In this document: in pieces, positions 50,060 through 58,187 of the stretch
How positions within the stretch are numbered: the first letter of the stretch is position 1
Layout of the letters: each line of letters opens with the position of its first letter
NCBI GenBank assembly: GCA_040752855.1
Contig: JBFMHP010000042.1
Location: 1 to 64,000, forward strand
Source of the DNA: JBFMHP01 sp040752855
Lineage (GTDB): Bacteria > Pseudomonadota > Gammaproteobacteria > RBG-16-57-12
Direction: 5' to 3'
DNA length: 64,000 nt
Program-made: the position numbers and the translations under genes
Notes under the pieces: generated by a model
The model's database searches: none
What the model was told of the DNA's origin: nothing
What the model saw: the letters and a program-made list of their open reading frames with translations, nothing else

Positions 50060-51202
50060 TCAGCCCGGCCTTGATCCGCGGCACCAGTGTGCAGGGTCGA
50101 CCGGCTTGCCGTTGTGACGGACTTCAAAATACAGGCCGCTCTCCTGCCCGCCGCCCGAATTGCCCACATGCGCGATCACCTCACTCTGCGAGACGGCCTC
50201 GCCGAGCTGTTTTTGCAGGCTCTGATTCTGGCCATAGAGGCTCAAGGTGCCGTCGCCGTGATCGAGGATGATCAGCAGACCGTAGCCCCGCAGCCAGTCG
50301 GCATACACCACCTTGCCGGCGGCGATGGCCTTGACCGGCGTGCCCTCGGCGGCGGCGATCAGCGCGCCGTCCCATTTCATGCTGCCCAGCCCGCGCGGCT
50401 GGCCGAAACTCGCCAGCAGGCGTCCCTGTACCGGCCACGGCAGACGCCCCTTGCCCGCGCCCGTGGTGGTCGCGGCTGGCGCGGTTTTCTGGCGCTGGAG
50501 TTCTCGGATGATGTTCTCGAGCGCTTTGGCGTCTGCGGTCAGTTGCCGCAGACGCGATTGGCGGTCGGTGATCTCGGAATTGAGCGCGGCGAGCAGCGGC
50601 CGGCGGGTTTGCTGTTCCTGCATCAACTGGACTTTTTGCGCGGCGAGCTCGGCCTGGGTGTCGCGCAGTTCGGTTTGGCGCTGCACAGTCTCCTGTTTGA
50701 TGTCTTCCAGTGCCTGAAGTTCCGTTTTGGCGCGGTCGATTTCGCCCGCATGGGCCTGATTGAGGTAGTGATAATACGTCAGGGTGCGGTTGAGGTTGGC
50801 CGGGTCGGTTTGGGTGAGAAATAGCTTCAGATAGCCGTGCTCGCCGGCGAGATAACGTTGGCGCGTATACCTGGCGAGTGTTTGCCGATGCTCTTCGACG
50901 CGGGCGGTGAGTGCGCGCTGTTTCTTGCCCAACTGTTCCAGTGCAGCCTGTAATTCCTTTTCCTTGGCCTGGCTCTCGCGCAGCGCGCGGCTGGTTTGAT
51001 GGATGCGGGTGTCGAGTTCGCGCAGGATGTCGATGAGGCGCTCGCGCTCGCGTTGCGACTGGCCGAGCTTGCGGGTGAGGCCGCTGATCTCGCCCTTGAT
51101 CTGTTCGAGCCGGTTCTTCTCTTCGGTCTGCGCCTGGGCGGGGGAGTGCAGGAGCATCACGCCGGCGACGAGCAGCGCGGCGAGAGGCCGCGCCGATGCC
51201 AT
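50060..51202 (-). CDS. envC: EnvC-like murein hydrolase activator
   Basis: ATG 51202 starts a signal peptide (MASARPLAALLVAGVML..AQA); the frame is open from a TTG at 51226. Long coiled coils (~35-250) precede a C-terminal LytM domain (~270-375). The domain is degenerate: residues such as WDGALIA and LDHGDGTLSLY replace the zinc-binding HxxxD/HxH pattern, as in EnvC, which activates amidases without cutting itself. It lies just after gpmI. Confidence 0.92.
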   Translation of the reverse strand: MASARPLAALLVAGVMLLHSPAQAQTEEKNRLEQIKGEISGLTRKLGQSQRERERLIDILRELDTRIHQTSRALRESQAKEKELQAALEQLGKKQRALTARVEEHRQTLARYTRQRYLAGEHGYLKLFLTQTDPANLNRTLTYYHYLNQAHAGEIDRAKTELQALEDIKQETVQRQTELRDTQAELAAQKVQLMQEQQTRRPLLAALNSEITDRQSRLRQLTADAKALENIIRELQRQKTAPAATTTGAGKGRLPWPVQGRLLASFGQPRGLGSMKWDGALIAAAEGTPVKAIAAGKVVYADWLRGYGLLIILDHGDGTLSLYGQNQSLQKQLGEAVSQSEVIAHVGNSGGGQESGLYFEVRHNGKPVDPAHWCRGSRPG

Positions 51203-51231
51203 TTCGGGCCGGCGCTGACGCGGCAAGCCCG

Positions 51232-52776
51232 TCAGAGCAACTCCACCAGGGAGTTGCCGCCCATCTCGGCCGGTTTGTCCAGCCGCATCAGGTAGAGCAT
51301 GGTGGGGGCCACGTCGGAGAGCACGCCGTTGTCGACCAGGCGCGCCGGGCGGCCGATGTAGATGAATGGCACCGGGTTGACGGTGTGTGCGGTGTGCGGC
51401 TGGCCGGTGTCATCCCCGAGCATCTGTTCGGCGTTGCCGTGATCGGCGGTGATCAGCAGTTCGCCGCCCTTGGCCTGCACCGCCGTGACGATGCGATCCA
51501 GGCAGGCATCGAGCGCCTCGATGGCCTTGACCGTGGCGTCGAAATTGCCGGTGTGGCCGACCATGTCGGGATTGGCGAAGTTGCAGATGATCACGTCGTA
51601 CTTGCCGGAGTCCACCGCAGCCACCAGTTTGTCGGTGACCTCCGGGGCGCTCATCTGCGGCTGGAGGTCATAGGTGGCCACGTTGGGCGAATTGACCAGG
51701 ATGCGGTCCTCGCCCTCGAACGGATCTTCGCGCCCGCCGTTGAAGAAGAAGGTGACGTGGGCGTATTTTTCGGTCTCGGCGATGCGCAGTTGGCGCAGGC
51801 CGAGATTGGAGATGTATTCGCCGAAGACATTGCGCAGCCGGTCGGGCGGGAAGGCCACCGCGACCTCGAAGTCGGCATGGTATTCGGTCAGGCTCACGAA
51901 ACTGCCGAGTTTGGGGGTGGCATGGCGCACGAAGCAATCGAAGCGCGGCTCGATGAACGGGCGCGTGATCTGCCGTGCCCGGTCGGAGCGGTAATTCATG
52001 AAGATGATGACATCGCCGTCGCGCACTTGGACGGGCTTCTTGCCCTTGGGGACGATGGCGGTGGCCTTGACGAACTCATCGCTCTCATCGCGGGCATAGG
52101 CGGCGTTCAGCCCGCTCATGGCATCGGTGGCCTGGAATTCCGCCTTGCCGGCGGTGATCAGTTCGTAGGCGGCCTGGATGCGCGGCCAGCGATGGTCGCG
52201 GTCCATCGCGTAATAGCGGCCGATGATGGAGGCGAAGCGCCCCTTGCCCAGGCGGGCGAAGACGGCCTCCATCGCGGCGATGGAAGATTCGGCGCTGCGC
52301 GGGGGGGTGTCGCGCCCGTCGAGGAAGGCGTGCAGATAGATCTTCTCAGCGCCACGCTTGGCGGCGAGTTCGGCCATCGCGTGGATGTGTTCCTCATGGC
52401 TGTGCACGCCGCCCGGCGAGAGCAGGCCCATGATGTGCACCGCTTTGTTCTTTTTTTTGGCCAGATCTACGGCATCGGTCAAGGTCTGATTGGTGAAGAA
52501 CGAGCCGGTCTTGATGGCACGGCTGACGCGCGTGAATTCTTGATACACCACGCGGCCCGCCCCCAAATTCAGGTGACCCACTTCGGAGTTGCCCATCTGG
52601 TCGGCGGGCAGGCCGACGGCCGAACCGGAACCCTGGATCAGGGTGTGCGGATAGCGTTCCCACAAGCGGTCCCACGTGGGGGTGCGGGCAGCGGCGATGG
52701 CGTTGGAGGTGCTGGTTTCGCTGTAGCCCCAGCCATCGAGGATGATGAGGGTCATGGGTTTGGGGGAGGCTGGCAT
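51232..52776 (-). CDS. gpmI: 2,3-bisphosphoglycerate-independent phosphoglycerate mutase
   Basis: This 514-residue alkaline-phosphatase-superfamily enzyme interconverts 3- and 2-phosphoglycerate. Asp14 (ILDGWGYSE) and the phosphoserine Ser64 (MGNSEVGHLN) are present. The metal motifs include CNFANPDMVGHTG and ITADHGNAEQM. The length is normal. The ribosome site is weak. It heads the leftward run with envC and ctpA. Confidence 0.96.
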   Translation of the reverse strand: MPASPKPMTLIILDGWGYSETSTSNAIAAARTPTWDRLWERYPHTLIQGSGSAVGLPADQMGNSEVGHLNLGAGRVVYQEFTRVSRAIKTGSFFTNQTLTDAVDLAKKKNKAVHIMGLLSPGGVHSHEEHIHAMAELAAKRGAEKIYLHAFLDGRDTPPRSAESSIAAMEAVFARLGKGRFASIIGRYYAMDRDHRWPRIQAAYELITAGKAEFQATDAMSGLNAAYARDESDEFVKATAIVPKGKKPVQVRDGDVIIFMNYRSDRARQITRPFIEPRFDCFVRHATPKLGSFVSLTEYHADFEVAVAFPPDRLRNVFGEYISNLGLRQLRIAETEKYAHVTFFFNGGREDPFEGEDRILVNSPNVATYDLQPQMSAPEVTDKLVAAVDSGKYDVIICNFANPDMVGHTGNFDATVKAIEALDACLDRIVTAVQAKGGELLITADHGNAEQMLGDDTGQPHTAHTVNPVPFIYIGRPARLVDNGVLSDVAPTMLYLMRLDKPAEMGGNSLVELL

Positions 52777-53018
52777 GTGTCGTAAAACTACCGGTGGTTG
52801 AGCGATTTGGAATTAGTCTAACCCAGGTGCGGTTGCGATTAAAGGCGCGAACCGGCCTATTTCTCTATGATTTTTGCTGTTTATTAACATTTTCTGCTAT
52901 AAATTAGCATTAGATGTGGCAGCGCATGGGGGGATTGTATCGATTTTTGTAGTTCGCTGCCACGTCGCAAGTGTTTATCTGCATTCACTGACAAAGCGTT
53001 CTAAGGGGGGACTGCGTC

Positions 53019-53366
53019 ATGTTGAATATCGAAATGGCCAAGTTAGGGGTTCAAGAGGTTATGGGTTCCGATCTAGCCTATGGGGATGATGATATCGATC
53101 GGGCGGCCAAATCGCTCAAGGCGATGTCGCATCCGCTGCGGCTGAAGATCCTGTGCGTGCTGGGCGACCAGGAGGTGAGCGTGCAGGATATCGTGGAACA
53201 GGTAGGAACGTCGCAGAGCAATATCTCGCAGCATCTGGCGATCATGCGCGAGAAGGGCATCTTGACGACTTCCAAGGTCGCCAACCGTGTCTATTACCGC
53301 GTGGCCGATCAGCGCATCCTGCGCCTGATCATGTCGATGCGCGATATCTTTTGCGCGAACTTGTAA
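53019..53366 (+). CDS. ArsR-family winged-helix regulator
   Basis: This 115-residue regulator has a winged helix-turn-helix at ~30-100 (MSHPLRLKILCVLGDQEVSV, TSQSNISQHLAIMREKGIL). The ANRVYYRVAD wing follows. There is no ELCV-type metal motif, and the only obvious Cys are Cys46 in the first helix and Cys112 at the end. It may sense a redox or sulfur signal like BigR/SqrR, but the Cys spacing does not clearly support that. A hairpin separates it from the rhodanese gene. Confidence 0.87.
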   Translation: MLNIEMAKLGVQEVMGSDLAYGDDDIDRAAKSLKAMSHPLRLKILCVLGDQEVSVQDIVEQVGTSQSNISQHLAIMREKGILTTSKVANRVYYRVADQRILRLIMSMRDIFCANL

Positions 53367-53403
53367 AAGTCCTCGCGCACCCCAACACTCCAGTGTGAGC
53401 CTG

Positions 53404-53436
53404 GCCGGAAGGGTGGTATCATGCCACCCTTCCGGC
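53404..53436 (+). terminator. Hairpin terminator after the ArsR gene
   Basis: Stem GCCGGAAGGGTGG / CCACCCTTCCGGC with a 7-base loop, followed by TTTATC. It lies 37 bases past the stop codon. Confidence 0.65.
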
Positions 53437-53471
53437 TTTATCAATCCTTTGACGCGAGGTTTTTTTGGTTT

Positions 53472-53900
53472 ATGGGAGAGTTCCTGTCGTTCTTGGCCGA
53501 TCACTATATTTTGAGTTCGGCCTTCGTCGTACTCAGCGTGCTGTTGGTGTGGAGTTTCATCGCGCCGGCGGTGCAGGGATTCGCGGAACTCAATACCAGC
53601 CAGGCCGTCAAGGAGATGAACGCAGGTGATGTGGTGTTGCTCGATGTGCGTTCGGAGAACGAGTTTCTCTCCGGGCATGTGATCAATTCCATCAATATTC
53701 CGCTGAGCTACCTCGAAAAGCGCATCCAGGAACTGGAAAAACACAAACAGTCGCGTCTGATTGTCATCTGCCAGAGCGGGGCGCGCTCGAAACAGGCCTG
53801 TGCCACGCTAAAGAAAGCCGGTTTCACGAATCTCGCCTCGCTTGCCGGCGGGGTGATGGCGTGGCAGCACGACAAACTGCCCTTGAGCAAGAAGCGCTGA
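53472..53900 (+). CDS. Membrane-anchored rhodanese-like protein
   Basis: ATG 53472 gives ~142 residues; the frame is open from 53421. One membrane helix (ILSSAFVVLSVLLVWSFIAP) is followed by a rhodanese domain. Key parts are VVLLDVRSENEFLSGHVINS and the active-site loop VICQSGARSKQ with its Cys. It is the YibN-type protein found before grxC and secB in gammaproteobacteria. It may transfer sulfur or act in the membrane-protein export neighbourhood. Confidence 0.9.
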   Translation: MGEFLSFLADHYILSSAFVVLSVLLVWSFIAPAVQGFAELNTSQAVKEMNAGDVVLLDVRSENEFLSGHVINSINIPLSYLEKRIQELEKHKQSRLIVICQSGARSKQACATLKKAGFTNLASLAGGVMAWQHDKLPLSKKR

Positions 53901-53904
53901 TCCC

Positions 53905-54177
53905 ATGGCGAAGGTAGAGGTGTTCAGCGCGCCGTCGTGCGGCTATTGCGTGCGCGCCAAGCGCCTGCTCGAGAGCAAGGGCGTGGCGTATGTCGAAATC
54001 GATGTCGCGGGCGATCCGCAGAAGCAGCAGGAGATGATTGCGCGCAGCGGGCGTTATACCGTGCCGCAGATCTTTATCGACGGTGAGCCGATCGGCGGCT
54101 GCGATGATCTTTATGCCCTCAATCGCAGCGGCGAACTCGATGTGCGGCTCGGTATCGCGGCGAAGAAGTCCGGTTAA
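53905..54177 (+). CDS. grxC: Glutaredoxin 3
   Basis: This 90-residue dithiol glutaredoxin has active-site Cys12 and Cys15 (APSCGYCVRAK), the TVPQIFIDG cis-Pro loop and GGCDDLY for glutathione binding. It reduces protein and glutathione mixed disulfides in the cytosol. It sits five bases after the rhodanese gene and before secB, a conserved order. Confidence 0.95.
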   Translation: MAKVEVFSAPSCGYCVRAKRLLESKGVAYVEIDVAGDPQKQQEMIARSGRYTVPQIFIDGEPIGGCDDLYALNRSGELDVRLGIAAKKSG

Positions 54178-54219
54178 CAACACATCCCCGTCCGGGGATA
54201 GCGAAAAAGGAAATCTGCA

Positions 54220-54690
54220 ATGAGTACTCAAGATCAAGCCGGTGCGCCGGAAAAACAGTTGGTGATCCAGAAGATCTATCTCAAGGACGCCTCGTTCGAA
54301 TCACCAAGCGCGCCGGATGTGTTCACCAAGTCCTGGCAGCCGGAGGTGAGCGTGGAGGTCAACACCGGCAACAAGCGTATCGCCGAGGATGTCTTCGAGG
54401 TGCAGGTGAACATCACCGTGACGGCCAAGCTCGGCGACAAGACCGCGTTTTTGAACGAGGTCCAGCAATGCGGGATCTTCACCGTCAAGGGATTCAATGA
54501 ACAGGAGATGGTCGGGATTCTCGGCAGCTATTGCCCGAATATCCTGTTCCCGTATGCACGCGAGGCGATCTCGGACTTCGTCGGCAAGGGCGGGTTTCCG
54601 CAGCTGCTGCTCGCGCCGGTCAATTTCGACGCGCTGCTGGCGCAGCATCTTGAGCAACAGCGCAAGGCGAAAGAGACCAAGGTGCACTGA
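54220..54690 (+). CDS. secB: Protein-export chaperone SecB
   Basis: The 156-residue chaperone keeps preproteins unfolded and delivers them to SecA. Signatures: QKIYLKDASFESPSAP, WQPEVSVEVNT and LFPYAREAISDFVGKGGFPQ. AAGGA precedes the ATG. It belongs to the rhodanese-grxC-secB-gpsA cluster, followed nine bases later by gpsA. Confidence 0.96.
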   Translation: MSTQDQAGAPEKQLVIQKIYLKDASFESPSAPDVFTKSWQPEVSVEVNTGNKRIAEDVFEVQVNITVTAKLGDKTAFLNEVQQCGIFTVKGFNEQEMVGILGSYCPNILFPYAREAISDFVGKGGFPQLLLAPVNFDALLAQHLEQQRKAKETKVH

Positions 54691-54698
54691 TCGCCGTC

Positions 54699-55706
54699 AT
54701 GCCCGCGGATTCGCGTCCTTCGATCCTGGTGCTCGGCGCCGGTTCCTGGGGAACGGCGCTGGCGATCCTGCTGGCGCGCAACGGCGCGGACACCTATCTC
54801 TGGGCGCGCAATGTCGAGCAGGTGCGGCAGATGCAGACGCAGCGCTGCAACACGCGCTACTTGCCCGGTGCAGAATTCCCGGCACGGCTGACGGCGGTGG
54901 AAGACTGCGCAGACCTGTTGCCACGGGTGCGCGATATCCTGCTGGCCGTGCCGAGCCACGGCTTCCGGCAGAGTCTTGAGAGTATCGGTGCGCATTTGCG
55001 CGCGGATGCGCGCGTGGCCTGGGCCACCAAGGGCCTGGAGGCCGGCACGCACAAACTCCTGCATCAAGTGGCCGCCGAGGTTCTCGGCGCGCGGACACCC
55101 ACGGCCTTGATCTCCGGCCCGACCTTCGCCAAGGAGGTTGCCCTGGGCCTGCCGACGGCGGTGACGGTGGCCTCGCAGTTCCCGGACTTCGCGCGCGACA
55201 TGGCCGCGTATCTGCATCAGAACAGCTTTCGTGCCTATACCTGCGATGACATCATCGGCGTTGAGATCGGCGGTGCGACCAAGAACGTGATGGCCATTGC
55301 GGCGGGGATCGCCGATGGCCTGGGTTTTGGCGCCAACACGCGCGCCGCTTTGATCTCGCGCGGCATGGCCGAGATGATGCGTCTCGGTGAGGCCGCCGGT
55401 GGTCACCGCGAGACCCTGATGGGTTTGGCGGGACTCGGCGATCTGGTGCTGACCTGCACCGACAATCAATCACGCAACCGTCGTTTCGGCCTGGCGCTGG
55501 GGCGCGGCAAGACGCGCGCGGAGGCCGCCGCCGAGATCGATCAGGTGATCGAGGGCATTGAGACGGCGAAGGAGATTCACGCGCTGGCCACGAGCCTCGG
55601 CGTGGAGATGCCCATCACTGAGCAGGTCTACCGCGTGTTGTTCGCTGGCGCCACTCCGCGCGAGGCGGTGCGCGCCCTGCTCGAACGCGAGCAGAAGGCT
55701 GAGTGA
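54699..55706 (+). CDS. gpsA: Glycerol-3-phosphate dehydrogenase [NAD(P)+]
   Basis: This 335-residue enzyme reduces dihydroxyacetone phosphate to glycerol-3-phosphate for phospholipid synthesis. The Rossmann motif is VLGAGSWGTALAILLARNG. Further signatures are SGPTFAKEVALGLPTAVT, GVEIGGATKNVMAIAAGI (catalytic Lys) and GLAGLGDLVLTCTDNQSRNR. It directly follows secB, as in E. coli, and precedes a MazG-like gene by one base. Confidence 0.96.
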   Translation: MPADSRPSILVLGAGSWGTALAILLARNGADTYLWARNVEQVRQMQTQRCNTRYLPGAEFPARLTAVEDCADLLPRVRDILLAVPSHGFRQSLESIGAHLRADARVAWATKGLEAGTHKLLHQVAAEVLGARTPTALISGPTFAKEVALGLPTAVTVASQFPDFARDMAAYLHQNSFRAYTCDDIIGVEIGGATKNVMAIAAGIADGLGFGANTRAALISRGMAEMMRLGEAAGGHRETLMGLAGLGDLVLTCTDNQSRNRRFGLALGRGKTRAEAAAEIDQVIEGIETAKEIHALATSLGVEMPITEQVYRVLFAGATPREAVRALLEREQKAE

Positions 55707-55707
55707 C

Positions 55708-56067
55708 GTGAACACCCCTGACGATCCGCTCCAGGTCTTGCAGGCACGCCTGCGCGCCTTCGCCGCTGAGCGGGACTGGGAGCAGTTCCATGCGCCGAAG
55801 AATCTAACTATGGCCTTGAGTGTTGAAGTCGCGGAGCTGATGGAACACTTTCAGTGGCTGAGCGAGGAGCAGAGCCGGCAGTTGAGCGAGGAGCAGCGGC
55901 GCGAAGTCGCGCTGGAACTCGCGGATGTCTTCCTCTATTTGCTGCGCCTCGCCGATCAATTGGGCGTGGACTTGGCTGCAACCGCCGCGCAGAAAATCGC
56001 ACTCAACGCCGAGAAATACCCCGCCGAGCGCGTGCGCGGCAAATCCGACAAATACACCAAATACTGA
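55708..56067 (+). CDS. MazG-like nucleotide pyrophosphohydrolase
   Basis: GTG 55708 gives 119 residues. The MazG-like all-helical fold has the metal motif EVAELMEHFQWL and the second acidic helix ELADVFLYLLRLAD. The KYPAERVRGKSDKYTKY ending is typical of this small single-domain group (RS21-C6/dCTPase-like). It probably cleaves non-canonical or deoxy-nucleoside triphosphates. It is likely cotranscribed with gpsA and rlmJ, being one and two bases from its neighbours. Confidence 0.88.
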   Translation: MNTPDDPLQVLQARLRAFAAERDWEQFHAPKNLTMALSVEVAELMEHFQWLSEEQSRQLSEEQRREVALELADVFLYLLRLADQLGVDLAATAAQKIALNAEKYPAERVRGKSDKYTKY

Positions 56068-56069
56068 CC

Positions 56070-56921
56070 ATGCTGAGCTATCGCCACAGCTTTCATGCCG
56101 GCAATTTCGCCGATGTCCACAAACACCTGGCGCTGAGCCTGATCATCCAGGCGCTTTGCCGCAAGGATGCGCCGTTCTTTTATCTCGACACGCACTCGGG
56201 CGCGGGACTGTATGATCTGCGCGGTGATGCAGCGCAGAAGACCGGGGAATATCACGATGGCATCGAGCGGTTGTGGCGCAGCGCCTCGGCGCCGTCGTTA
56301 CTGCGCCCTTATCTCGACGCGGTGATCATGGCCAATGCGGGGGATGTCTCCGGCGCGCTGCGTTATTACCCGGGCTCGCCGTGGCTCGCACGCCACTGGC
56401 TGCGAGCGCAGGATCGTATGGTGCTGTGCGAACTGCATGGCAGCGAATATCCGCTGTTGAAGCAGTTGTTCCAGGGCGACCGCCAGGCGGCGGTGCACCA
56501 TCAGGATGGGTATCAGGGGCTCAAGGCCTTTCTGCCGCCCAAGGAACGTCGCGGTGCGGTGCTGATCGATCCGGCCTACGAGCTCAAGGATGAATTCGCG
56601 CGCGTGGCCGAGGCCCTGATCCAGGCTCACCAGCGTTGGGAGAGCGGCATCTATGCCGTGTGGTATCCCATTCTTGGACACAAGCCCATCACAGGTTTTT
56701 ACGAGCGCATCCGCGCCAGCGGCATCCGCAAGGTTCTGCGCACCGAATTCAACGTTGAGGAGCCCGCCGCCACGCCCGGGATGACGGGTTCGGGGCTGCT
56801 GATCGTCAATCCGCCGTGGCAGCTGGATGAACAGCTGCGTGAGGGGCTCGCCTGGGTGTGGCCGCAACTCGCCCGCCGCGGTCAGGGCGGCGTGGTCGTC
56901 GACTGGCTGGTGCCGGAGTAA
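56070..56921 (+). CDS. rlmJ: 23S rRNA (adenine(2030)-N6)-methyltransferase RlmJ
   Basis: The 283-residue SAM methyltransferase starts MLSYRHSFHAGNFADVHKH, an RlmJ hallmark. YLDTHSGAGLYDL binds the cofactor and the catalytic motif IV reads LIDPAYE (usually DPPYE). GSGLLIVNPPWQLDEQL is near the end. It methylates A2030 of 23S rRNA. The 3' end overlaps the convergent trmL gene by 40 bases. Confidence 0.94.
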   Translation: MLSYRHSFHAGNFADVHKHLALSLIIQALCRKDAPFFYLDTHSGAGLYDLRGDAAQKTGEYHDGIERLWRSASAPSLLRPYLDAVIMANAGDVSGALRYYPGSPWLARHWLRAQDRMVLCELHGSEYPLLKQLFQGDRQAAVHHQDGYQGLKAFLPPKERRGAVLIDPAYELKDEFARVAEALIQAHQRWESGIYAVWYPILGHKPITGFYERIRASGIRKVLRTEFNVEEPAATPGMTGSGLLIVNPPWQLDEQLREGLAWVWPQLARRGQGGVVVDWLVPE

Positions 56922-57382
56922 CCCGCGCCCGCGAAACCGTTCTGGCGCCAGGCCTCGTAGAGGATCACGGCGGCGGCATTGGACAGATTCAGGCTGCGGC
57001 TGTCGGGCAGCATCGGCAGGCGCAGCAGATGATCGGAAGGGAGTGAATCACGGACCTCCTGCGGCAGGCCGCGCGATTCGGGGCCGAACAGTAGGGCATC
57101 GCTGGGCTGGAACTGCACGTCGGCGTAGTTGCGCGTGGCCTTGGTTGTCAGGCCGTAGAGGTTGGTCGGGGCGATCTCTTCGATAAACGCTTCCAACGAC
57201 GGATATTCGCGCACGCCGGCGAATTCGTGGTAGTCCAGCCCGGCGCGGCGCAGGCGTTTGTCATCGAGTTCGAAGCCGAGCGGGTGGATCAGATGCAACT
57301 GTGCGCCGGTATTGGCGCACAGTCGGATGATGTTGCCGGTGTTCGGTGGGATCTCCGGCTGGTACAGCACGATATGGAACAT
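56882..57382 (-). CDS. trmL: tRNA (cytidine/uridine-2'-O-)-methyltransferase TrmL
   Basis: This 166-residue SPOUT enzyme methylates the wobble ribose of tRNA-Leu. Motifs: MFHIVLYQPEIPPNTGNIIR, LLFGPESRGLP and LPMLPDSRSLNLSNAAAVIL (the knot). The length is close to the usual ~155-160, with a short Ser/Thr-rich tail that runs into the rlmJ gene on the other strand. Confidence 0.94.
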   Translation of the reverse strand: MFHIVLYQPEIPPNTGNIIRLCANTGAQLHLIHPLGFELDDKRLRRAGLDYHEFAGVREYPSLEAFIEEIAPTNLYGLTTKATRNYADVQFQPSDALLFGPESRGLPQEVRDSLPSDHLLRLPMLPDSRSLNLSNAAAVILYEAWRQNGFAGAGYSGTSQSTTTPP

Positions 57383-57391
57383 CGGCGCAGA

Positions 57392-57604
57392 TCAATAATC
57401 GTCGCTCTTTTCCTCGCGCTCTTCGGCCTGATCCTGCACCGTTTGCTCCACGCCCTTGGCCTTGTCAACCGCATCGCCATAACCCTTGAAGGCATTGTCA
57501 TCGCTCATCTTGGTTGGGGTGTTTTGTGGTTCTTCGGTCTTGGGACTGCACGCTGCCACTTGCAGGGCGAGGATGGCGCTGAATGCCAAAAGTAGTATAC
57601 GCAT
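57392..57604 (-). CDS. Small lipoprotein
   Basis: This 70-residue protein has a lipobox LALQVAAC at ~13-19. The mature part is short and highly charged (KAKGVEQTVQDQAEEREEKSDDY). The family is not recognised. It lies ten bases upstream of trmL and is perhaps cotranscribed with it. Confidence 0.65.
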   Translation of the reverse strand: MRILLLAFSAILALQVAACSPKTEEPQNTPTKMSDDNAFKGYGDAVDKAKGVEQTVQDQAEEREEKSDDY

Positions 57605-57662
57605 GGGTGGATGTCTCGTTGCAGTGAATGGGAAATCAGTCTAGAGGTTTCGCCGAGAGATT

Positions 57663-58130
57663 TCACGCCGTTTGTCGCAACAGTGCGCGCAGGTGTTCAA
57701 CACGCGCGCGGTTGACGCCGAGGTCGGAACGGCCGCTGCGTGCGGCCGAGCGCACCTGGATCACTTGATTGGCCGGATCGAGACGGAATTCCACATCGTC
57801 GATGAAGCGAAAGATGCGCGAAACGTAGATCGCGCGCAGGTAGCCGTTCTGCTCGACTTCGATGCGTCCGCCGCTTTGGGTGATTATTTGTTTAAGTGTC
57901 TGCCAGGCGGCATCGGGCGTTTGGGTGAAGCGTAGCGGTTCGATGTGGGCGTCGGCGCGCGGGTCTTCGCTGCAGACGCAATTGGGTGTTGCAGGACATG
58001 CGCTGAGCTTGCCGTCGACGAGGGAAGGCGGTGTCTGCTGACGCGAGAGCACGGACATGGCGGCGAAGGTCAGGCAGATCAGCAGGACGAGTCCAATGAC
58101 GAGATAGAACGTGAGCTTGAGCATGTTCAC
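57663..58130 (-). CDS. DUF1499 family protein
   Basis: This 155-residue protein has an N-terminal membrane helix or signal anchor (YLVIGLVLLICLTFAAMS). The DUF1499 domain follows: CPATPNCVCSEDP, YVSRIFRFIDDVEFRLD and IQVRSAARSGRSDLGVNRAR. The function is unknown. It is likely periplasmic and monocistronic; a dispersed repeat lies upstream. Confidence 0.85.
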   Translation of the reverse strand: MNMLKLTFYLVIGLVLLICLTFAAMSVLSRQQTPPSLVDGKLSACPATPNCVCSEDPRADAHIEPLRFTQTPDAAWQTLKQIITQSGGRIEVEQNGYLRAIYVSRIFRFIDDVEFRLDPANQVIQVRSAARSGRSDLGVNRARVEHLRALLRQTA

Positions 58131-58136
58131 TCCAGG

Positions 58137-58168
58137 GGTGCCAGCAACGCTGCGCTTATGCTGGCCTA
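58137..58168. repeat. Dispersed palindromic repeat, copy at 58.1 kb
   Basis: GTGCCAGCAACGCTGCGCTT with ATGCTGGCCTAC matches the repeat at 33353 with a compensating change in both arms (GCCAGC/GCTGGC), which keeps the hairpin. Confidence 0.6.
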
Positions 58169-58187
58169 CGATTGCTGTTCCTCGATA

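Noticed and set aside
51196..52785. 529-codon open frame on the plus strand
   Set aside because: It lies antisense to gpmI, whose active-site residues are all present; shadow of a GC-rich gene.
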